Positions 1 to 6,050 are shown, counted from the stretch's first letter. The stretch: 9,441 bases of DNA from Candidatus Bathyarchaeota archaeon (GCA_937877765.1 CALGBN010000013.1:1-9441); one strand, 5' to 3'. Translations and numbers: made by a program. Notes: a model not told the origin generated them from the sequence alone.

Positions 1-238
1 CCTCAATAGGACAAGGAGCATCACCCTCCCGGATTAGATCAAGATAACAAGATGCCCCATCAGGCACCTCAGCCTTTACCGCTTTATCCCACTCACCATA
101 CTTAGCAATATACAGTTTCTGAAGATCATCAGTATTCAACCGCCTAGGCGCCATCCGTATCCGCCCATCATACTTCTCAGACCGCTCCACACTACTACGA
201 ATAAAACTATTCAACACCTCAACATCCCGCTGAGACAG
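1..238 (-). pseudogene. 5'-truncated second copy of the unknown gene at 607-1011 (runs off the window)
   Basis: This segment aligns without gaps to 747-984 (offset 746) and keeps the same reading frame open to the window edge, encoding residues that match positions 10-89 of the intact neighbour (for example SQRDVEVLNSF and CYLDLIR). The first nine residues of the intact protein are missing: homology stops at 238 and an in-frame TAA lies at 244-242. The two cysteines equivalent to C73 and C85 of the intact copy are kept. No ATG is available near the new 5' end, but a GTG at 217-215 sits one base after the TGA (221-219) of the upstream membrane-protein gene, so coupled translation of a shortened protein is possible. 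I call it a truncated copy, probably decaying; the 3' end is outside the window, so this cannot be settled here. Function unknown. Confidence 0.7.
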
Positions 239-557
239 AGATTACTACTAGTATCCAGCCGATTACCCAGCCTAGCACCGTGTTCACCACGGCGATAACC
301 GCAGCCGTCACATAATCAGTCTCATAATAACGCACAATCAAAGCCAAATACACAACGAGCTGCACCAAAGCCGCCAAACTCTGCCCCAACACAGCACCAA
401 TAAGCGCATTAGCCAAGACAGCGGACACAGTAATAACCACCGCATCCATAAACTCTGCACGCTCAGCACCCACCACCATTCTACCCGCCAGCCACAAGAC
501 TGGTCCCTGAATCAAAACACTAACTACAATATATCCGATGATTGCTCCAATCAACAT
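219..557 (-). CDS. small integral membrane protein, family not recognised (112 aa)
   Basis: The protein is almost entirely hydrophobic, with three or four membrane helices at roughly residues 3-24, 40-62, 64-78 and 84-108, separated by short polar turns (GRMVVGAERAEF; VRYYETDY). No catalytic or metal-binding motif is visible, so only a membrane location can be inferred. The ATG at 557 is chosen because a TATA-like stretch (GGTTTATATTG, 589-579) ends about 22 bases before it, which fits leaderless initiation. It follows the 607-1011 gene on the same strand after 49 bases. Its last six residues (SVSAGC) and stop codon lie inside the DNA homologous to 747-984, so the present C-terminus was created at the breakpoint of that duplication; the original protein may have ended differently. 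Confidence 0.7.
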   Translation of the reverse strand: MLIGAIIGYIVVSVLIQGPVLWLAGRMVVGAERAEFMDAVVITVSAVLANALIGAVLGQSLAALVQLVVYLALIVRYYETDYVTAAVIAVVNTVLGWVIGWILVVISVSAGC

Positions 558-578
558 ACCATTATATGCTCAACACAC

Positions 579-589
579 AATATAAACCG
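579..589 (-). promoter_or_regulatory. TATA-like box for the membrane protein gene
   Basis: GGTTTATATTG on the minus strand lies about 22-32 bases before the ATG at 557. This is the distance expected for a leaderless archaeal transcript. Assignment is by position and composition only. Confidence 0.45.
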
Positions 590-606
590 AAAAAAGGTAC
601 TGATAC

Positions 607-1011
607 TCACTCATCTCTTGGCTCAGAAGGACAACTGCAAAGAAACTCACACTCAACCAGACCTGTTTCAAGTTTCTCGACAACACCCTGAAACCTACTC
701 GCAGGGATCGCCTGCTCAATAACCTGCATCAAGGTCTTAAGAAACCCCTCAATGGGACAAGGAACCCCGCCCTGTCTTATCAAATCCAAGTAACAATACG
801 AGCTACCCGGAACCTGAGCCTTAACCGCAGAATCCCATTCATTAAGCTTCAATATATACAGCTTCTGCAACTCATCAGTATTCAACCGCCTAGGAGCCAT
901 CCTTATCCGCCCATCATACTTCTCAGACCGCTCCACACTACTATGAATAAAACTATTCAACACCTCAACATCCCGCTGAGACAGAAAATACTCAATAGAC
1001 CTCGAACGCAT
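607..1011 (-). CDS. unrecognised Cys-containing protein (134 aa), intact copy of a duplicated pair
   Basis: I do not recognise the family. The protein is soluble-looking, with a basic central patch (DGRIRMAPRRLNTDELQKLYI, residues 33-53 from the ATG) that could bind nucleic acid or be a helix-rich docking surface, and five cysteines (C73, C85, and a C-terminal CEFLCSC cluster at 121-127) that could bind metal. The frame can be extended to a TTG at 1038, but the ATG at 1011 is preferred: a TATA-like TTTTAATACT lies at 1050-1041, 30-39 bases before it, and no ribosome binding site precedes the TTG. C73, C85 and the basic patch are kept in the truncated copy at 1-238, which suggests they matter. 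Upstream lies the 34-bp palindrome array, a candidate control region for this gene. Function inferred: none. Confidence 0.7.
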   Translation of the reverse strand: MRSRSIEYFLSQRDVEVLNSFIHSSVERSEKYDGRIRMAPRRLNTDELQKLYILKLNEWDSAVKAQVPGSSYCYLDLIRQGGVPCPIEGFLKTLMQVIEQAIPASRFQGVVEKLETGLVECEFLCSCPSEPRDE

Positions 1012-1040
1012 ACAAGAACAAGAAACTAATACCCTCAACC

Positions 1041-1050
1041 AGTATTAAAA
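1041..1050 (-). promoter_or_regulatory. TATA-like box for the 607-1011 gene
   Basis: TTTTAATACT on the minus strand, 30-39 bases before the ATG at 1011. Its position favours the ATG over the upstream TTG at 1038 as the true start. Confidence 0.45.
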
Positions 1051-1101
1051 GAGACAAGAAAACCCACGACTTCTACCGCCAAATACCAGTAAAAACCAAA
1101 C

Positions 1102-1183
1102 TGTTCAACCCACTGAACACCTACTTATAAATAACTGTTCAATCGATTGAACACGTACTTATTAATAAGTGTTCAATTGAACT
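1102..1183. repeat. 34-bp tandem array of TGTTCA...TGAACA palindromes (operator-like)
   Basis: TGTTCAA recurs at 1102, 1136 and 1170, exactly 34 bases apart. Units 1 and 2 agree at 28 of 34 positions by hand count. Each unit starts with an inverted repeat: TGTTCA-N6-TGAACA (1102-1119), the perfect 18-bp palindrome TGTTCAATCGATTGAACA (1136-1153), and the compact GTTCAATTGAAC (1171-1182), which equals the second one with the central TCGA removed. Between them lie conserved A/T-rich segments, TACTTATAAATAA and TACTTATTAATAA; the second gives a further palindrome, ACTTATTAATAAGT (1157-1170). The array sits between the T-run after the 1214-1567 remnant and the promoter of the 607-1011 gene. Palindromes repeated in phase suggest binding sites for a dimeric regulator acting cooperatively; that role is inferred. 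It is not a CRISPR array, because the spacers are conserved too. Confidence 0.75.
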
Positions 1184-1198
1184 CAAAGTCTTCTACGG

Positions 1199-1213
1199 GA
1201 AAGAAAAAAGAGA
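1199..1213 (-). terminator. T-rich terminator after the 1214-1567 remnant
   Basis: Immediately after the TAA at 1216-1214 the minus strand reads TCTCTTTTTTCTTTC, with a T6 run at 1209-1204. This resembles archaeal T-run termination signals; no hairpin is evident. Confidence 0.45.
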
Positions 1214-1567
1214 TTAGTACCAGCCGAACCCTGTGGGAGCCGGCGCATTATACAATACACCATGATCTCCAGTAACTGGATCATTGGATACCTCAAAGAT
1301 AGTTGCAAACTGACCCCAGATAACGGGACCAATCTCCACACCATCAGCACTGTACCAGACACCATCATCTAGCACGGCATCACTTGGCACAGCAACAATC
1401 TTACAGTAATAGTTCCACACAGAGCCATCAGGGTTGACACCCCACATGTGGTTGGTCTCCCAAGCACCAGACCCAACATAGCTATCAAAGCCATAATGCC
1501 TGTCAAGCTTACCGTCACCATCAGCATCAACATTGCTGATCCATGCATCATTCCACTTCATAGACAA
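1214..1567 (-). pseudogene. C-terminal remnant of an EF-hand-containing, secreted-type protein
   Basis: The product carries a calcium-loop motif of the EF-hand/dockerin type, DADGDGKLD, with ligands at loop positions 1, 3, 5 and 9 (D14, D16, D18, D22 counted from the TTG at 1567), followed by an aromatic- and glycine-rich C-terminal domain (GSGAWETNHMWG; GPVIWGQF; GVLYNAPAP). From memory, similar domains occur near the C-termini of larger archaeal surface proteins. The only starts are TTG (1567) and ATG (1561), yet the conserved-looking frame continues upstream as EFWAWPYREIK before an in-frame TGA at 1603-1601. This suggests that the start of the domain lies beyond the available starts and that the gene has lost its 5' end. 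There is no signal peptide. It could still be expressed as a small protein, but a decayed fragment is more likely. The 1657-2148 gene ends 53 bases upstream. Confidence 0.55.
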
Positions 1568-1656
1568 CTTGATCTCACGATACGGCCAAGCCCAGAACTC
1601 TCAGCTAAATCAAGGTATACTATCAGATTTTAGAAGCCTTAACGAGACCCAAAGTT

Positions 1657-2148
1657 CTACACTAATTTATCGTAGAACCAAGACATCTCCCTGTTAATCG
1701 TAACAGTTCGTGATGCCTCCAAACCAAGAGACCGAGCGCTTCCCGTTATCTCTGCAGTAATGTCCAACAAGTAGTGCACCTTTGAGCCATCAGGCTGGTA
1801 ACCAATGGGAGAGCCAGTCAACTGAACCATCCTGACAATACTCTGAGTCTGACCCGGTTCAACTGTAATAGAGTCATCACTCAACACCAAGCTATTGTAA
1901 TCGGTTCCATTTACAAGGAGAGTAATATCAACATCTGTGATGGTCACAGGGACACTGGAAGGGTTCTCAATGTTAATCCCCACCAATAGTATTGTGTTGG
2001 ATTCATCAGCTAAATGCAACCCTATGCTGGTTATTTCAGCTGTCTTCATGGTTCTTGGCAAAAGATTACTCGGGCTATACAGTATGAATGCCGTAACTAC
2101 CACTAATACCGCGAATAAGGGTATCAGCAGTTTCTTTTTATCGCTCAT
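1657..2148 (-). CDS. membrane-anchored LEA14/WHy-like protein (163 aa)
   Basis: A basic N-terminus (MSDKKK) and one hydrophobic helix (residues 7-24) form an uncleaved signal anchor with no lipobox cysteine, placing the rest outside the cell. The remainder is a single beta-rich domain: alternating hydrophobic strands with INIENPSSVPVTITDVDITLLVNG (positions 57-80), then VEPGQTQSI and a closing strand. The pattern 'N-P-S/N-x-x-P-V-x-I' is characteristic of the LEA_2/WHy (water stress and hypersensitive response) family, found in many archaeal envelope proteins. Role is probably structural or protective at the surface; no enzyme residues are visible. ATG 2148 is supported by a TATA-like AAATATAG 24-31 bases upstream (2179-2172). 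It is divergent from the aminotransferase gene, sharing a 139-base intergenic region. Confidence 0.65.
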   Translation of the reverse strand: MSDKKKLLIPLFAVLVVVTAFILYSPSNLLPRTMKTAEITSIGLHLADESNTILLVGINIENPSSVPVTITDVDITLLVNGTDYNSLVLSDDSITVEPGQTQSIVRMVQLTGSPIGYQPDGSKVHYLLDITAEITGSARSLGLEASRTVTINREMSWFYDKLV

Positions 2149-2171
2149 ATGCTCTCAATCACTGCTTTCAC

Positions 2172-2179
2172 CTATATTT
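2172..2179 (-). promoter_or_regulatory. TATA-like box for the LEA14-like gene
   Basis: AAATATAG on the minus strand, 24-31 bases before ATG 2148. A second A/T box, GTATATATTG (2210-2201), lies further upstream and could be an alternative with a short leader. Confidence 0.4.
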
Positions 2180-2257
2180 CTACATTTTAGAACACATTTA
2201 CAATATATACGATAAAAATCAAACAAATTGAATCCCCCCAGACCGTCACAGGATACC

Positions 2258-2270
2258 TGTTAAATACAGA
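2258..2270 (+). promoter_or_regulatory. TATA-like box inside a short inverted repeat, aminotransferase gene
   Basis: CTGTTAAATACAG lies 18-30 bases before ATG 2288; TTAAATA is a plausible TATA box for a leaderless transcript. It is flanked by CTGT/ACAG arms, so a repressor could cover it. The repeat is short and may be chance. Confidence 0.4.
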
Positions 2271-2287
2271 AATATCTGATCAAAACC

Positions 2288-3472
2288 ATGTCAATTCCTA
2301 CTCCGCCACCCATGCCAAAACCTGACTCAACCGACTACTGGAAAGAACTCAGAGCCCAGTTCCCCATGCCACCAGACGAGGCATACTGCAACACAGGCAC
2401 CATAGGAGTATCCCCCATCCGCGTCATCAACGCCATGTACCAACACGTACTCATAGCAAACACCAACGCGGCTCACATCGACTGGAGAGAAGGCGGACAA
2501 GCCCTACTCAGCGGATACGCCCCGTATGTGGAGATAAGGGAGAAACTAGGCAAACTCATCAACACAGAATACCAGAACATCGCCCTCATCCAGAACGCCA
2601 CCATGGGTATGAACCTCCTAGCCAACGGATTAGATATACCTAAAGACGCAGAGATACTCACCACCGACATCGAACACCCCGGTGGACGAAGCGGCTGGGA
2701 ACTCCACAGCCGACGCCATGACTCAAAGCACCGGATGGTCAAGATACCACGAAACATAGATGGCCCAGCCGAGATCATCGCAGCCTTCGATCAAGCCATC
2801 ACTCCAGACACATACCTAATGAGCTTCCCCCACATCAGCAGCGCCCAAGGCATTAAGTTCCCAGCACACGAACTCGCCAAACTAGCAAAAGAACACGGCA
2901 TATTCAGCGTAGTAGACGGAGCCCAGACCCCCGGACACATCAAAATCGACGTACAGAAAATCGACTGCGACGCATACTATGGCAGCCCCCACAAATGGCT
3001 CATGGCTCCCGCGGGCAACGGCTTCCTCTACATCAACCCACGACGAGCCGACGAGGTTTGGACCACCCTAGCAAGTAGCCAATGGGACAACCACACAGAC
3101 AACGGGTACAGACTCGGACAAAGAGGCACAGGAAACCCAAGCCTACTAGTTGGGCTCGAAGAAGCACTTGACTTCCACTTCGAGATAGGACCAACCCGGG
3201 TCTATAAACGCATCAAAGACCTAGGCGACAGACTGCGAAAAGGATTATCAGAGCTACCAAAAGTCCAACTAGTAACACCACTAGACATGGCAGCGGGACT
3301 CACCACATTCAAAGTAAAAGACATACCCGGCATAAAAGTACAAAACCAGCTCTGGACAAGAGGCAAAATCCAGCCACGAGCCCTAAGCGAAGGCGGAATC
3401 CGCTACAGCACCCACATCTACAACAACACAGACGAAATAGCCCGCAGCCTAGAGATCATCAAACAACTATAA
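2288..3472 (+). CDS. PLP-dependent class V aminotransferase-fold enzyme, isopenicillin-N-epimerase/cysteine-desulfurase-like (394 aa)
   Basis: Class V aminotransferase architecture is clear over the full expected length. The substrate/cofactor region starts with YCNTGTIGVSP (33-43); phosphate-binding NAT is at 103-105; the aspartate that pairs with the PLP pyridine nitrogen is D210 in VVDGAQTPGH; the Schiff-base lysine is K236 in GSPHKWLMAP; and the C-terminal domain has the family motif IRYSTHIYNN (371-380), with a carboxylate-binding arginine at R372. SPHKW followed by GNGFLYI is typical of the isopenicillin N epimerase (CefD)-like branch rather than of NifS/IscS proteins, and no mobile loop with a sulfur-accepting cysteine is evident, so sulfur transfer is unlikely. 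The substrate cannot be predicted. The proline-rich N-terminus (PTPPPMPKP) is unusual. It stands alone in its transcript, with a T6 run 31 bases after the stop. Confidence 0.88.
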   Translation: MSIPTPPPMPKPDSTDYWKELRAQFPMPPDEAYCNTGTIGVSPIRVINAMYQHVLIANTNAAHIDWREGGQALLSGYAPYVEIREKLGKLINTEYQNIALIQNATMGMNLLANGLDIPKDAEILTTDIEHPGGRSGWELHSRRHDSKHRMVKIPRNIDGPAEIIAAFDQAITPDTYLMSFPHISSAQGIKFPAHELAKLAKEHGIFSVVDGAQTPGHIKIDVQKIDCDAYYGSPHKWLMAPAGNGFLYINPRRADEVWTTLASSQWDNHTDNGYRLGQRGTGNPSLLVGLEEALDFHFEIGPTRVYKRIKDLGDRLRKGLSELPKVQLVTPLDMAAGLTTFKVKDIPGIKVQNQLWTRGKIQPRALSEGGIRYSTHIYNNTDEIARSLEIIKQL

Positions 3473-3502
3473 CACACCCTCACACCAATTCACACAAGAA
3501 AA

Positions 3503-3508
3503 TTTTTT
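3503..3508 (+). terminator. T6 run after the aminotransferase gene
   Basis: GAAAATTTTTTCCCC surrounds a T6 tract beginning 31 bases after the stop codon. A T-run without a hairpin is a usual archaeal termination signal. Confidence 0.5.
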
Positions 3509-3581
3509 CCCCAAAGTACCCACCAGTAGACACCAGCTTCTCCACAAAATAAATATCACCCAAACATTATTACTAAACGGA

Positions 3582-3626
3582 GTTGCGGCGCAGCGCTTCA
3601 TCCGAAGACTGGACACACGCTGCAAC
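3582..3626. other. GC-rich foldable element upstream of the HAD gene
   Basis: This segment is richer in GC than the surrounding A/C-rich intergenic DNA. It can fold as GCAGCG (3590-3595) with CGCTGC (3618-3623), enclosing a CTTC-ATCC-GAAG hairpin (3596-3607). An alternative outer pairing is GTTGC (3582-3586) with GCAAC (3622-3626). It could be a structured 5' leader, a small RNA gene on either strand, or a remnant. I find no C/D box, H/ACA ending, tRNA shape or T-run that would name it. The rest of the 210-base gap (3473-3682) shows only the T6 run and a possible TATA box. Confidence 0.3.
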
Positions 3627-3654
3627 CCATTTCTCACACCAAAAAACAATGAAG

Positions 3655-3662
3655 TTACATAA
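3655..3662 (+). promoter_or_regulatory. TATA-like box for the HAD gene
   Basis: TTACATAA lies 21-28 bases before the GTG at 3683, consistent with leaderless initiation at a GTG codon. The box is a weak match. Confidence 0.3.
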
Positions 3663-3682
3663 CCCAATCACCAAGAATACCT

Positions 3683-4372
3683 GTGACCGTCCTCTGTTTC
3701 GATCTTGATGGCACCCTCTGCGACCTATGGATGGGTGAACGAAAAGCAAAATTCACACTACTAGATGAGATTATGAAATACACCGATGAGCCCCGAGACA
3801 TGGTCTCAAGAACCTATGATGTAACATGGGCCGTAGTAAAGTATCATTACATGGAAATGGTCAACGACGGACTCAGCGAACACAATATACGTTCATTACA
3901 CATGGACATGGTATTCGAAGAATACAAGATAGAAGAAAACCCAGAAAGATTCGCCACCATCCACGGCGAGATCACCATGAAAAACATGGAAATATTCCCT
4001 GACGCAGAGAAAGTCGTCAACTCCCTAGCAGAAAAATATCAACTATGCATGATAACAAACGGGGCAACTGACAACCAGCAAAACAAGATCAAACACCTAC
4101 CCTTCAGAAACCACTTCACAGAAATCATCATCTCACAGGAACTCGGACACCATAAACCAAGCAAAGTAATCTTTGATACCATGGCTGAGCGAATGAACAC
4201 ACAACCAAGCGAGATGACCTACATCGGCAACGATTACAAGAAAGATATAATTGGGGCTAAGGATGCGGGATGGAAAACAGTATGGATAGACCGAAAGGAT
4301 GAAGAACAGGATAGATCAGTGCCTGACTGGACCATCAAGGAGCTCAACGAGTTACTGACCATTTTCAAATAA
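3683..4372 (+). CDS. HAD superfamily (subfamily IA) phosphatase (229 aa)
   Basis: All four HAD motifs are present in order. Motif I is FDLDGTLCD, with nucleophile D7 and acid/base D9; motif II is MITNGA with T125; motif III is the lysine K158 in GHHKPSKVIF; motif IV is YIGNDYKKDIIGAKDAG, with D184 and D188 for Mg2+. Residues 15-105 form an alpha-helical C1 cap, which defines subfamily IA, the group containing phosphoglycolate phosphatase, YjjG-type nucleotidases and N-acylneuraminate-9-phosphatases. It should hydrolyse a small cytoplasmic phosphomonoester; the substrate is not predictable. The start is GTG, because it is six codons before the motif I nucleophile and no in-frame ATG lies upstream. 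The stop codon is only two bases from the stop of the convergent SelA-like gene, so the 3' ends of both transcripts must overlap. Confidence 0.88.
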   Translation: MTVLCFDLDGTLCDLWMGERKAKFTLLDEIMKYTDEPRDMVSRTYDVTWAVVKYHYMEMVNDGLSEHNIRSLHMDMVFEEYKIEENPERFATIHGEITMKNMEIFPDAEKVVNSLAEKYQLCMITNGATDNQQNKIKHLPFRNHFTEIIISQELGHHKPSKVIFDTMAERMNTQPSEMTYIGNDYKKDIIGAKDAGWKTVWIDRKDEEQDRSVPDWTIKELNELLTIFK

Positions 4373-4374
4373 GG

Positions 4375-5556
4375 TTAAGCTTTGACCAGTTCCTTCACCC
4401 TTTCTAGGATTATCTCCATATCTCCGGGGAGCAGATACTCCGCCTTGAAGGTAATCCTGTTGGCTGCCTCGTTTGTGATGAAGAAAGGCTCGTAAAGTGC
4501 TTTGATGCTTGGGGAGCCAGCTAACAATCCATCATAGACCGCTCTGAGTTTCTCAGTCTCGATATAAGCGTAGCTTGGGGGTACCACATTTTTACAGATA
4601 GAAGGCTCAAAGATGACACCAGACTTCACACCCGAGATAGCATCCAGTTTATCACTGAAATCACGAGTCTTCTCAAGCAACTCAGTGTAATGTGCATCAT
4701 CATCCCGTTTCATAAAAAGCTCCAATGATGCTATGAGGGCAACTATGGTTTCCCTGCTCATCTTACTCGCTCGTCCAATTCCATCAAAGGGATATGCTTG
4801 AAGATGAGCTAGCCTGATGAGCTCTGGTTTTCCCAACAGAATACCCGTATTATTAGGAGCGTTAAACTGCTTCCCCCCACTAAATATGACCACGTCAACG
4901 CCATCTCCGAGTAACTTCTTCGGCACAGCCTTGTGAGTAAGACAGGGGGCTGCATCAACGATAGCCGGTACACCGTGACTGTGAGCGATCTCAACAAATT
5001 CCTTGAGGGGAACCTGGTCCTTAAATGCGTACAGAGTGTAATAATAAGCCGCGGTTTTTCCCGGTTTGAAAGCTTCGTGAAGGTCATCGACAGTAACCCC
5101 TTCCTTTGACCCAGCCTCCACTGGCTTCCCCCCGGTGGCTTCTATGGCGTGATCATACTCGCTTCTAGAGTCAGCCATTACTATGAACTCTGTTGGTAGC
5201 CCCTCAGTATGCATGGGAAGACGCTGAATTAAATGCGTCCAACTGGGCTGCTTCAGGGGATCATATTCACTTAACCCCGTTCCTCTGAGGATACATGCAG
5301 CGCATGCAAGCATCAAGGAGTTTACCGCACCAGCAGTGGGTAGACCTGCTTCTGCACCTAGTGCTCTAGCCAGTTTCTTACCCGCCCAGTGTTGTAGCTC
5401 TGGAATGTAAATGAAAGCCTTGGAGGCATCGATCATTGCTTCAAAGACTGATGGATCTGGCATACTTCCGCCAAGGGTTGTAAGGCTGGTGGCTGCGTTT
5501 ATCGTTCGTTTTAGACCAAACTTCTCATAGGGATCATACACGGTCAAAATTATCAT
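4375..5556 (-). CDS. SelA/DgaE-like PLP-dependent enzyme (393 aa)
   Basis: Fold type I PLP enzyme of the SelA-like group (L-seryl-tRNA selenium transferase / D-glucosaminate-6-phosphate ammonia-lyase relatives). The opening YEKFGLKRTINAATSLTTLGGS (10-31) is the family signature. VDAAP with D201 contacts the cofactor ring, K229 in IFSGGKQFNAPNNTGILLG is the Schiff-base lysine, and GRASKMSRETIVALIASLE (261-279) follows as in DgaE-type proteins. Its length matches the shorter DgaE-like members and lacks the N-terminal tRNA-binding extension of bacterial SelA, so selenocysteine synthesis is unlikely; a beta-elimination or racemisation-type reaction on an amino acid or amino sugar is more plausible. 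The frame extends to GTG 5595, inside the upstream gene, but the added residues look non-conserved, so ATG 5556 is chosen. It lies 28 bases downstream of the surface-protein gene and is probably cotranscribed. Confidence 0.82.
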   Translation of the reverse strand: MIILTVYDPYEKFGLKRTINAATSLTTLGGSMPDPSVFEAMIDASKAFIYIPELQHWAGKKLARALGAEAGLPTAGAVNSLMLACAACILRGTGLSEYDPLKQPSWTHLIQRLPMHTEGLPTEFIVMADSRSEYDHAIEATGGKPVEAGSKEGVTVDDLHEAFKPGKTAAYYYTLYAFKDQVPLKEFVEIAHSHGVPAIVDAAPCLTHKAVPKKLLGDGVDVVIFSGGKQFNAPNNTGILLGKPELIRLAHLQAYPFDGIGRASKMSRETIVALIASLELFMKRDDDAHYTELLEKTRDFSDKLDAISGVKSGVIFEPSICKNVVPPSYAYIETEKLRAVYDGLLAGSPSIKALYEPFFITNEAANRITFKAEYLLPGDMEIILERVKELVKA

Positions 5557-5584
5557 ATAGAAAAGGGATAGGTTGGATAAGAGT

Positions 5585-6028
5585 CTACCAGTCACGACGC
5601 AGCATTAAGGCTAACCCAAGCCCAACCGCCAATAACGGGAAACCAGGTATTCCGCTACTTGTTGTATCTTCCACTGTTGGTTCCTCGGCCTCGACTTGGC
5701 TTGATACCCACGGGGACCAGCCATGTAAGTTACAGAATGCACGTACCTCGACTCCCTCGTCTTCGGGTATCTCATACGTCTCTGTGAATGTCACTGTCTC
5801 CTGTGGCTCAAGCTCATATACCTCAACTTCCTCACCCATCTTGATCTCAATCTCGGTAACATAGTGGCTGCTTGTAGGTCCACCATGTCTAATGGTGACT
5901 GTAAGAAGATCTCCTTCTGTGTTTGCCGTTATTTCTAGGTCCGTTACTGTGGGTACGTCTGCTGAGACCATGGATATGCTCGTCACTGAGAGGATTACTA
6001 GGAGTATGACTAGTCTAGTATCTTTCAT
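5585..6028 (-). CDS. secreted, C-terminally anchored superoxide-reductase-like protein (147 aa)
   Basis: A cleavable signal peptide (MKDTR, hydrophobic 6-20, cut near VSADV at about residue 23) leads into an immunoglobulin-like beta domain (25-110) and a Thr/Glu/Ser-rich linker. The tail has GIPGFP (126-131), a hydrophobic helix and RRDW, resembling PGF-CTERM sorting signals used by archaeosortases for lipid anchoring. The domain resembles desulfoferrodoxin/superoxide reductase: H48 and H55 in HGGPTSSHYV correspond to the HPxTPEHHI histidines, and C99-N-L-H102-G matches the CNxHG motif that supplies cysteine and histidine to the Fe(His)4Cys centre. The first family histidine (in EKH near the N-terminus) is not present, and the H-H spacing is 7 rather than 6, so the centre may be altered or lost. 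A Cu- or Fe-binding Ig-fold protein of another kind is the alternative. Confidence 0.62.
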   Translation of the reverse strand: MKDTRLVILLVILSVTSISMVSADVPTVTDLEITANTEGDLLTVTIRHGGPTSSHYVTEIEIKMGEEVEVYELEPQETVTFTETYEIPEDEGVEVRAFCNLHGWSPWVSSQVEAEEPTVEDTTSSGIPGFPLLAVGLGLALMLRRDW

Positions 6029-6050
6029 GCCTATTCTCGGGAAAGCACTA

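Noticed and set aside
1102..1183. Short CRISPR array
   Set aside because: Only three units exist, and the segments between palindromes are themselves conserved, unlike CRISPR spacers.
2473..2778. 101-residue minus-strand frame inside the aminotransferase gene
   Set aside because: It is antisense to conserved aminotransferase segments and shows no features of its own.
3467..3667. 66-residue minus-strand frame between the aminotransferase and HAD genes
   Set aside because: It overlaps the aminotransferase stop, crosses the T6 terminator and the foldable element, and its composition (many Cys, Trp, Val runs) is not protein-like.
4375..5556. Selenocysteine synthase (SelA) with a selenocysteine system
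   Set aside because: The length and motifs fit the DgaE-like branch, archaea normally use SepSecS, and no selB, selD or tRNA-Sec is in the window.
5557..5595. GTG 5595 as start of the SelA-like protein
   Set aside because: It would overlap the upstream gene and add 13 residues without family similarity; ATG 5556 lies just before the family signature.
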